This document shows positions 50,201 to 62,300 of a stretch of DNA of 64,000 nt, piece by piece. Each line of letters begins with the position of its first letter. Positions within the stretch are counted from its first letter, which is position 1. Position numbers and translations under genes: made by a program. This stretch comes from Liolophura sinensis (lineage: Eukaryota; Mollusca; Polyplacophora; Chitonida; Chitonidae): positions 69,166,984-69,230,983 of the forward strand of contig NC_088300.1 in assembly GCF_032854445.1 (NCBI RefSeq), read 5' to 3'. Below the pieces are notes generated by a model, which saw nothing but the letters and a program-made list of their open reading frames with translations, did not search any database and was not told the DNA's origin.

Positions 50201-50288
50201 CACAGAAAATCATCCAAAAATTTTCTAAATAACATATGATGATATGTATTAAGCCTGAAAGTCTTTATGTTAATAACACACACACAGA

Positions 50289-50330
<42 letters not shown>

Positions 50331-53300
50331 ACATTAGGTAAAACATAGTATACACACACACAGCCATTTAAACACATAGTCTGTTCTTGTACATCAAACA
50401 TTTTTGAGCAGAGGAAGGCTGAAAATATACATGACTGACCTATGACTTTGACTGTGCAGGAGCTGGTGGCGTCCCCAGCAGCATTAGAGGCCTCACACGT
50501 ATAAAGTCCCGTGTCCTCAGGGAAAATCTCAGCAATCAAAAGACGATATGTGCCGTTGTCATTCTCATAGGCAAAGTCTTCACTGTTAGGGATTTCCTTT
50601 CCATTGTGAAGCCAGACAACATCAGGCCTTGGGGATCCTGAAGATGAAATCACCCAAAAACAAAATGTGAAACATACTTACTGTAAACAAACATTTATAG
50701 AGTTCTTCTGAAAAGGTTAAATTTTTCTTATTCATAACACTACTTTTATCACTACAAAGGGTTATAACAGTGTGAGATGTGCTCCCAGTGAATGTTCCAG
50801 GGAATCTCTCAAAATAAAGGCTGAAGAATTCACTGGTTGACGTTATGAGCAGCCATCTAATTGAACACATCTCTATGGAAAGACACGTGTGAGAATTATA
50901 AGCCTCTTCAAGAAATATGTACACTGTCACCATGACACATTCATCTGGGATTTGTGAAAAATGCTTTTCAAAGACTTAAAAGGCCCTAACATCCTCATGT
51001 TTTCAAGCAAGTCCTTGGACCTTTCAGTTTAAGTATGATGAACTCATTGGTGCATTACAAACATACTGCCTTAGGATAATCAACAATGATAATCATCAAA
51101 AACTTCAAAGGAATTGAAATCTTTTAACAAGATTCCGGCACATGTACTTTAAAAGATTTCCAGGAGCAATGTGAAACGTGATTTATGACACAATTAATAC
51201 CCAGAGTAGACCTCACCTGTGACGTCACACTTCAAGACTACTTTGTCCCCATCCTGAACAATCTGTCCCTGAGGATGAGTCTTAAACCTGGGAGCCTGCT
51301 GAGCACCACTCTCTCCTCTACTGCTTTCTACAGCCTCTGTCTTCACAGGGGCAGGTTTGGCTGTAACAAAGTCCAATAAGCAGTTGTTAAGTGCACTTTT
51401 AAATGCATATAAAAAATAATCAAATAAAACTTTTGCTGTTGGAACTCACATTTTTCCAGTAGGTTATCATCTTACTTTTCCAACCAAACCAGGACACACC
51501 TTTACTCGATGAACAGAGCTCTCAGAAAGGCAAAATTACTAGGGGGAGAGAACTAGGCGACAGTGGAAGCTGACTGCACTCACGCTTGATCTGTACTGAT
51601 GTCTTCGTTGTTGCCACACCCTCCAAGTTTGTGGCCTTGCAGGTGTAGTCTCCTTCGTCATCCAGGATAGTCTCTGCAATCACCAGGGTACATGTTCCTG
51701 CACTGTACCGTACCTTCACCATGTCATCAGGCTTCACCAGCTGTCAACAATATTTGTATTCAGTTTCACATGGGGTATGAATGGACATTTTATGCAGTAT
51801 TAAACCTATTACTTCATCAAATTTAAATAAAGTAACCTGAAGCTAAATGGTACTTTATGGTCTCATGTTTCACTTATTAACTACATATAGGTACTTTAAG
51901 TAAGGTTTTCTGTACACAAGAGAAACAAGCCAACAACAAACCATTTTTGTTTCACCCAAAAGCATTAGTTACTTATGAAGTTGTCCTGTTTTCATCCTGG
52001 ATACAACATACATCTAATATACATAATCAAATTATCAATTTGTGGGTGTGTGGTATTTCCTGGTATTGTTGACTTTTTTATGGTTTGGTTTGATTTCTTA
52101 GAAAAAAACAATTTCATTTTTTACAGGGGGCCTTAGATCTAATAGTACTGATGAAAAGTGAAAACATACAGAATTGCTAGGTTTTCAAATGAGTATAATC
52201 ATGAGACGTTTAAATTAAAATGAACAAGAATCACTACTTGAGAAGTACACATGTAAAATTGCCCAATGAAACAGTCAAACTTACCACACCATTCCAGTAC
52301 CACTCTACATCTGGTTCTGGTTTGCCCTCCAACTGACAGGTCAGTGTTAGCCTTTCTCCTTCATTCACAAACTGAGGGGAGAGGTTCTGGGTGAAGCTTG
52401 GGGCAGATCTGTCCTCTTTCTCTGTAGAAATAATACACACCCCAGTTATTATTGTCTGAGCTTTAATGTTGAGAGTTACTGATCTGTAGTGTGCAATTCT
52501 CTCACCTCTACTAATGAATACACTGACTGCAAAACAACAACATACACTTAAAAATATGCCATCATTTTTTTTTATACAAGTACATACATATTCAGTAGTA
52601 AAATTACACAGATCTATGAGCCAGCCATTTTACCATAGTCATTTACACACACTGCAAGTGTTATTTAAGTAAGTTTAATCTCATATAAAAATAGTTCCTG
52701 ATTCTTCATTCACTTCCCTTTCCAGTAGATACCTGTGATCTAAATTTCAAAAAACGTAACTGGAAATGTTCGTAATAAAGTAAACATTCCTGATCATACA
52801 TGTATGTCTGAAACTATTATAGATAGGGCCTACATTTTCTACATAGGTTTCTGAACAGTAATATTGGTCAGACAGTTTTCTGGAAGACTAACTACAAGTG
52901 GAACACTGCAAGCAATATGCACTTTTTCTCAATTATATCTGTCAATGTCACCCATTACAAGTATCTGCAGATTAAAAGTATGACATGGTGTATGTTAACA
53001 TGTGAGCACTTACGTCTTCTGTTATTTTCTACTGCTAGACACAGATTCTTCAAAAGTATTCCTCTGTCCTCTTGGAGTGCCGGACTGACATGCCATCATC
53101 CGTCTCAAACTCATCCATCATTGCACCAGACTTTGTACGACGTACACTTCTGGACACACCAGTTGTTAGAAGAGAGTCTTTCTCTTGTGACAAACCCTTA
53201 GGTTTTTTCTGGAAACGTTCTGTCATGAAAATAGGTTTTTGAAAATATAGAAACAACAGCACATGTGATCAGATGGGTAGATACCTCATCAGAGAGCTAA

Positions 53301-56300
53301 ACATGTGAAATACATATTACTTATGCCTCACATGCATGTTTTCATTGTAATCATAGTCGACTCGTGTAATGTTTTGTTTTAGATAATGTGTCCTTTTCAA
53401 TGTTTGCTCCATTCAAGAATTATAGCAAACATTTCATTCATATCCATACAATGCTGTTGTAAATTTCAATTGTAACTGTTTGAATTGTAGCCAGCAGCAG
53501 AGCGACAAACTGCTGTCAAAAGCCTCCATACATATTTAAATACATACAGCTTCAGAATTCCATTAAAACTTAATTGTATTATACATATTTTATTGTTTTA
53601 AAGTCCGTTGTAGAAGCTCTTTCTGACTCTGACATTGCCTAACACATGTAGATGATACGGGAATAATCTCAATATTAGTAAAATACATGTTCATGTATTA
53701 TATATAAGAATGAAAAGATATGATGTGTCTTTTGCAAGTCCAGACCACAGAAACACAATCACTGTATTAACACATATAACAGATACAGGCAAAGGTGATG
53801 TGTACATGAGCATGTCAACAATATAACATTAAAATATATAAAGCACTAACAATTTTAGGAGTATGTGTGACACTTTCTGTATCAGACACACTGAGCCATG
53901 CAAATAAAACATTGATAATATATCAGCATGTGAACTTGTCAAAACATCCCAAACTTTTAATTTCAGACATTTTCAAAAGATCTGTAGATTATGGAAGCAA
54001 TAATGTATCCATGGTTTCCAACATTTAAAGCATTTCAACACATACATGTATGATATAGTTGCTGGACACATTGAATGCAGACCCATATATATATATATTG
54101 AAGCTGAGAATGGTTATTGAGCAATCAGTAACAATTCTCCGTCACAAGACGTGTATACAGTCACCACTTTCTTCATCTCACCTTTTGCCTTCTTCCCAAA
54201 ATCTGCAAAATACACAGTCCTTGATGCACTAGTGGCATGCATGCACAGAGAAAAAAACTGTGAGGTATATGGTATGGGATGAAGGTTGCATGCTGGATAT
54301 GTATAGGTACAGAGAGATTCTGCAAGAACAATGTACACAACCCTAGCAACACAAGTAGTGCAATCAATATCTTCTCAAATGTAACTTTTGCATTCCATGA
54401 TTTTCCATTAATCATTTTTCAACATATGAACTATATATCTCATGGACACACTGAAGCTTATTTCACTGCTCTTGAAAAGAGGAGGGTTAAATAGTGCTTG
54501 CTTTTTCTAACAAACTAGATGCACATGTGTTAAAAATGCTGACCTCACAATTATTACTAAATAAAACAATGTCTAAACACTGGGAATGAGCTAACATCAG
54601 CCTGAAGGGAATCTGCAAGTTTCTGTATGAAATACTCCTTGCTACAACACACAGGAAGACAAAGTAGTGGAAGTCAAGCAGGGGATAATCTCATACTCCT
54701 ACCTATTTATCAAATAACAGTCCTAAGTACTTTTGGGTGGGGATGAATAGTGACTACTGGGTAGATGGGTGTTGGAGACGAATGAGGTAAGAGTTAGTTC
54801 CTTACCTTCCACAACAACTCTGCAGCTGGTTTCCTCTTCTCCCAGCTCGTTGATGGCAATACACTTGTATGTGGCGGTGTCCTCCACCTCGGCATTGAGC
54901 ACCTCCAGGGAACAGACTCCACTGGAGTAGATGATGTCATAGTGGTCATCACTTCTTAGCTCGCGCCCATTCTTATACCAGGTCACCTGCAGCACACCAT
55001 ATGCATTCAAAACACCTCCTCAGTTTATTTAACGACACTTGAAGGTCAAATAAGAACTTACTCACCTGTTTGTTCAATTAGGTATTTTTTGTGTCACTGT
55101 CAGAGAATTTTATAACACTGGACATATTATAGCACACCTCCAGGATATCCACCTTATACAAAGAAAAAAGGCTTTGCAGCATACGAACACATAACACTGG
55201 CGAAAAGGACAAAAAATCCTATCCATAACTCTTGTATCTGTCAGTTTGTCAGTCTTTAGTTATTTTCAGATATACCCTATTAAAGGTTAATGCAACAGTT
55301 CTTTCATAAAGGTTTGCACAGTTTATGTGACATGTAATAAAAACTATGAATTACACATTCAATCCAACTTCGAGAAACCTTACTTGCCCAAATAGACCTG
55401 TTGAATCATCAAGAACCCTTTCTCATTGAATTCTGCATATAAATATCACATGAAAGCACTCAAGCTGTCTTGATCCCTGGACAAATGCAGTTGTTCTATT
55501 TCTTGGATTCCCGGCTTTTCAAAAACCCTCAAAATAAACTAAAAAATTCCAGACTTGACCAAGAATTATGTTAACTGTATATGAGAACTTTCAAAAACGT
55601 ATGCAAATACAGAGTATATAATATCTATTAAAAGTGATTCTAACCTTTGGATGTGGCCTGGCCTGTACACAGCAGAGCAGCTTGAAGCCCACACCTGCCT
55701 GGATGACGCGAGGTCTGAGGGAGAAGGAGAAATCTGGAGGCTCGTCTTGAGGTAACTCCACCTCAATCTCCTCCAAGGCTTTCTGCCGTGGACTGTAACA
55801 ACAACAACAGCATCTTCTCAATTACATTAAACATCATTTTTAGAGTACTGCATTTCACCTGAAGTTTAGAATGAAGCCAGATGTGTCACTTTACAAAAGC
55901 TAAAGTATATTTAAGTTCTGTGCAGATAAACTCAGGCCTCATAAGTATCATTTTAAGGTCAAAGTTCATGTAAAATCCAGCATGTCCACTCACTAAGTTT
56001 ATTTCTGAATGAATGACTTTCTGAAGGCACATTAAATTTCACATTAAATGGTTGTTCAAAGTCTCTTTGTTTAAATGAGAGAGAACAGACTTACGTTCCC
56101 ATGGGAGTTGTATCTCTTGTAATGGATTCTTCTTCAACTCTGAAGGAAAAATCAAATCAAGTTCTTTTTATTCATCACATTAGCACTCATGTTAACACTG
56201 TCAGAAATGTGTTTATGAGTTAGGTTAATAACAAGAAAATTGGCCACTATTAGCACACTGATGACCATACTTGCGTTGTTATGTACATACCAACACTACA

Positions 56301-59300
56301 GATTCTAGTTTGCCAACCACAATCACATAGTTAGACCGTAGTACAGTTTCATAACCTTTTGCCCTTGTCTACTTTTTTAAACTGCAGTAGTGAGATCTTG
56401 AAAAATGAACAGAAACGAACATGATTTGGCGTTCCAAAATGGACCACATTTTGGTAACAACGGCCAGTTCCCATGGGAATTATATCAGCAGTGAGTTGCA
56501 GGCCGCATTCCTCTCACTTTAGGTATGTACATGTATGTTCAGTGCTTTTTTTTTCTTTTCATTCCCAGGCAAAAATGTTGACTGCATCCTTACTCTAAAC
56601 ATAAGCCTTTACATGTATGTCCAATCATTGTAAGGCATTGGGCCTAGAAATGATTCAATCTGATTTGATTTGATTGGTGTTTAACAAATTTTTCACTTAC
56701 AAGACGGTGATGAGATTTATGGGTGTAGGAAACAAGACTGCCCAAAGTAAACCACCAACCTTTGCCAGGCACATTACTAGAATTGCTCTCTTTCACATAT
56801 TTCCCATGACCATAAACATGTACATGTATGTATACAACCAGATTTCTGACCAAACCTACCTTCAACCTTGAGCAGAGCTACCTCCTCTCTCCTGCCGAAA
56901 GAGTTCTCTGCTCTTACTTTGTATTCACCCTTATCCTCCATTTTACAACGACTAATCTTCAGTTCAAATTCCCCTCCACGATAAATTTGCATATATTTGA
57001 CACTCTGTGTGAGAAGGTCATCATCTTTGTACCTGTATTAACACACAAGATCATGAGTAAATTTTGCGTCTCCTGATAGTAGTAACTTTCTTTCTGTTTT
57101 TCATGTTTTTGCTATTTCTAATTACACATAAAGCCACCTGTCATACACCTGCATGCTTAATCTTGGTGCAACTATAACCGAGATTCCCCAGATTTCAGTC
57201 TTTATTCATACCAGACCCCTGACTTACCATGTAATAATGGGTGATGACAGAGCAATGACTTTGCAGTCAAACTTGGCAATCTGACCTTCTGCCACAAGAG
57301 CATTACGAGGTTTGCGGATGAATCTGGGCATAGCTTCACGACGATCTGTAACACACAAACATAGATGACACTCAACAAGCCGGCTGAAAGAATTTATACC
57401 CCATAACATAATTTATCATAATTTATATGTTTCAAACTTTACTTGAAGGGGCACAAATTCATATCAACCTTAACCATACCAGTGCAGATTTACACAAGAG
57501 TCTTCTGGATCTACAGAATCAATTACAGCATCAACCTTTCCTTAACAATGTTCGGACCGCAGTTTACATCAAAAATCCATATTGAGTATCCTCTCAAGGG
57601 GCCTGGCATGGCCGAGGGGGTTCGCACACCAGCACAGCGCAATGATCCAGGTGCCTCTCACCAATGTGGCCGTTGTTAGTTCAAGTCCAGCTCATGCTGG
57701 CTTCCTCTCTGGCCATAAGTAGGAAGGTCTAACAGCAACCTGCAGATGGTCGTGGGTTTCCCCCGGGCTTCTCCCACCCTAATGCTGGCCGTCGTCGTAT
57801 AAGTAAAATATTCTTGAGTACGGCGTAAAACACCAATCAAATAAATAAATACATATATCTTCTCAAACATTAGCATGTCCCTTGAGTGAAAAGCAACAAA
57901 GACACAAAAGGGTTAATTTCCATTTTATATGACCCAAATGAAGACTTAAACTGAAACATCAGGGTACGGATGTGGTGAAAGTTAAACTTACCAGAAATAG
58001 GAATCAATAGATCTGGTATTCCTTTGGCCTGTGTTTTACGCAGGGAACTGAAATTGGCAATCCGGCCGATGGCTGGCATTGGCTGGGGCCAATCAGCCTG
58101 GACAATAAAACAAGAGGTTATTTTCTACACAGATCCATTACATACACTGCAATCCAATCTTATGTTTAACAAAGTTGACTGTATTAATTTGTCTTTGAAC
58201 TTCTTAGTGAAGAGTTGTGTTCACTGGAAAAGAAGAATATAATTTAAAGCATGGTTAAACACATGTAAGTTAATTCTATTTTCTGTATTTCTTACATATT
58301 TCTGCTTGATCTTCTCCCGGATTCTGTTGTATCTGCTGGACGGTATCCTGTTAGTCAGGTGACTGAGATCTCCCTGCAAAATACAAACAATAAAATGATA
58401 TTTATTGCAACATCATCTTTCGAAATGATCCACACATAACAAAAGATCAAAGAACTATCTCAATAACTTAAATGCTTTTTATACACGTACCAAAGGAAGA
58501 ATTTCTTTTAGTCTTACTAAGAATTTAATGAGAACTTAGTTAAAAAGAAAATATTACATTAGCTGGAGTTATTCCCCTGAGTGCACCCAAACTGCTGAGT
58601 TATCTCCTCTTAGCATGGTTTACTTGCAATTTGCACAAATGAATCATAGCAAAGTGTTTGCTTGATTTCTCTTTAATTCAGTTCAACAGGTGTATAGGCA
58701 AGTATTTTAATGTAATTATTAAAATTTACTGACCTTAAGCCATTCATGTTCAAGAGCATCATGGACAGTCATTCTCTTCCTGGGAACAGATAAATATAGA
58801 TTGTAACTTACAACTTCTCTACTTTCCCACATGTATAAAATAACAACAAATAACCTGTTTTGTATGCATTTCAAATATTCTGGTAACTACTTTGTATTCA
58901 CACATTTTCATCAGCTAAAATTTCAGATATCATTAAGCGTGATACTTTGTACGGTTACAACTATCTCTAGTTAATACTGTGGGAGTAAAATAGTCTTCTT
59001 AGACTTTACATTTAAACTGATGAAATTGTTTGGAAAGTAGAATAATATCCTACCATGAAAATATCAGATTGGGCACCAGAAGCAATGTTTCATGTCATTT
59101 ATTTGTCTTGAAAAACAATATTTGGGGGGGGGGGGGGGGTATATTTTAGGTCATTTACCATGCTTTCCATGGTTACCAGTGTCTCTACTTGTACTTACTG
59201 TGGTTGTCTGAGGAGAAGAGATTTGATAAAGTCTTGAGCCTCTGGGGAGACATTACTGAAAGCATCCCTGTCAAACTCCCAGTCACACCTCTTCACATTC

Positions 59301-62300
59301 TGTAGAGTCTCCAGATCGTCCTCACCAGCAAATGGAGATAAGCCACTCAACCTAAACACACAATCGACAATCACATATTTACTACATACAACACTATGTC
59401 ATTTGCATGGAAGATCTTGTAATATAGCAAAAGGTTCAATGCAATTTATGTTGTGTTCTTTTTAGTTGGTTTAGTAAACCTCCCCTCAGCAGAACACAAT
59501 ACGTTATTTTCCTTCCTTTCTCAGAATTTGAACACCACAGTTGACATTTTACCTCTTACAAGATGCAGCAGATCCAAGTTTAGATTTATTTACGCTACCT
59601 CACACAAAGTGTACGTTGACGACATCAGACCTGATGCCTAATTCTATCCCAGTATAATGACACTAAGCCAACCAGAATTTTGCCAAATTTTCCTCCAAAA
59701 TAAATTCCAATCGCTGTTTAACACATACTGTATGTACATGAATGAGCATAAGCTTTGAAAAAAATGCAAACTTCACAGTATAACAAAATCATCTTGGTTA
59801 CAACATTATCTAGATTTCAAGTTTAAACTGGGCTAATTACAGGAATAATGTTTGCTTTAATAAGCTCAACTCTCAGCGTTTAATAAAAAATAGTCTATTA
59901 CTCAATGTGTATCATTGCTGGCAAACATACAGGACTCCAGTCCTACTCACAGAACGTAAGCCAGAACGCCAACTGCCCACATGTCAGTGTAGAAACCCAC
60001 AGGTTCCCGGTCCACAATCTCAGGGGCAGCGAACTCTGCTGTGGCAGTTGTCACTTTCACTATCTCCTCCGGATTCAACTTGGTAGCCAAACCAAAGTCT
60101 ATTAACTTGACATTTGTGCTCTTGTTTGTCTCACACATAACATTCTCAGGCTGAAAACAAGGAAATGAAAACATCATTTAACATGAGTTTGTACAGTGTT
60201 TTCCATTTACATCATGTGTCTATGATTTATATGCTTTTGGTCATGGAATTAACCACCTGTCTTGTTATAACTTCACTGAGTTCACCCCAAAATCTTTCTG
60301 CTGTGTCTTATCCTTTAATGCATCCATTATATACCACAGGAATTTTAATTTACATTTATTTATTTATTTGATCCTTGTTTTAACTCCATACTTATTTTTC
60401 ACTTGCACAATGGCAGTCAGTTGTATGTATGCCTGGGTTTTAACATCGCACTTAACAATTTTTCAGTCATTAGGTGTGTTTACATATACTGTGTCTATAT
60501 TGAAGCTAGGCCAACCAATCCTGTTTTCTTGCGCTAACCTCTCAGTGCTGAGTGACAAAAGAGGCAACAAGTACCTTTCTAAAGTCTTTTTTTTATGATC
60601 TGACCCGGGTTTGATCCCATGTCTCCTGGTTTCAAGGCAAATATTCTAACCATTAAGTTACCGAAGCACCAATGTGCCTTTAGCAAGTTACTGACAAACT
60701 TTTACATGTGACGCATGGATATGCACACTGTACTGATGGAAGACGACTGTCACACACAAGCGCTGTCGCGTCATCAAGGCAACATGCCATGAAAGCAGCA
60801 GAAAATATTGTAGACAAAGGTTAATTGTTTGCCGCTACATGTATAATGAAGTGTAATTGGTCTAACTCACCTTAACATCGAGATGGACAATGCTGTTCTC
60901 ATGCATGTGTTTAAGGCCCTCACAGACTTGTCTCATGTAGTTGATCACCTCAGCCTCTGACATCTTGTAATCCTCAGCTGCAATTCTGTCAAACAACTCC
61001 CCACCTGACAAGCTGTGAACACAAGCAATTCCATCCCATTTTGAGATATAAAATATGTCCCCCCACCCCCAAATTTTTTTTTTTCTTCTTTTGCATATCT
61101 TTGTTTTACGGTCATTTCTGCCATGAATGCACTTACATAAAAGATTTGAAGATAAATTAATTGCTTCAATATAAAGGCACAACAAATGGCAAATGCTCCT
61201 AATTTCAAAGTTTTATGAATGTGCAAATGAAGGATATTTAAGAAACATTATGCTTTAAAAATGCAAAACAAATCACATGACTTTAATAGAGGGTGGATTG
61301 TGGGAACTTTAATTGACAGTTAAGAAAACAGAAAGTCATATTTACTGATTTAAAATGAATATGCAATAGTTTTTAATTCAAACTTAATTTGTCAACAATT
61401 AATCAGTTGGAATGGAGTATTATATGACCCTCGCCGAACAAAATTGAGCAAAGTGCAAAACATCAACTGACAATTCGAGGATGAGGACCATCTCGTATTT
61501 ATCCTCGAAAGCATCATGGAGGTTGATGAGCTTGGGGTGGTGCAGCTGGTTCATCACACTGATCTCATTCCTCACTGTGTACTTGTCCAGTGGGTATGGG
61601 GTATTGATGAACTTGGCCACAAACACACGGCCTGTCTTCTTCTCAACACAACGATGTACAACACCGAAAGCACCACTAGCATAAATCAAAAAAGAAAAAA
61701 ACAAAACGATGATTGCTCCTTCTTTAATCTGTACAAAAATATCTTGACATGAACCACAATGGACTGTATAAATAAATATATATATCACTTTTTAACTATA
61801 TTTCGTACTGCAACAGTACATCAATGTGTACAGTTTTGTGAATTTTGTATCATATTTATTTCTCATATGCACATTTAGCAGTCAGTAGGAGACCCAAAAA
61901 CCTACATACAGGGCTTCAAATGTTTATAAAATTTTACCTGTGTCAGGTGACAGGTAAAATATTTTTTCACCTGTATCCATTGAATATTATACCTGAACTA
62001 ATTACTGTTTCATTCTTTGTACACAAGTACATTCAAAGTATAAATCTGAAGTACATGTATGTGTGCCAAATGTCGCTTGTTTTTCTTTACTGTAATGATC
62101 CTTGCATTTTATTGCATTAGCTTCTCTCTGTATGAAATCACACTAGTTTGCATGTGATCCTAAGTGATAGATGTGCCTTTAACATTGCCAACTTTAAAGA
62201 CATCTGTAAAGTTAAAAGTGGATACTTGACAGCTATATTAGGACAATATTTTGCAAGGCAGTAGTAACCCAAATGACCATTTCCAGTCCTTGCTTTGTCT

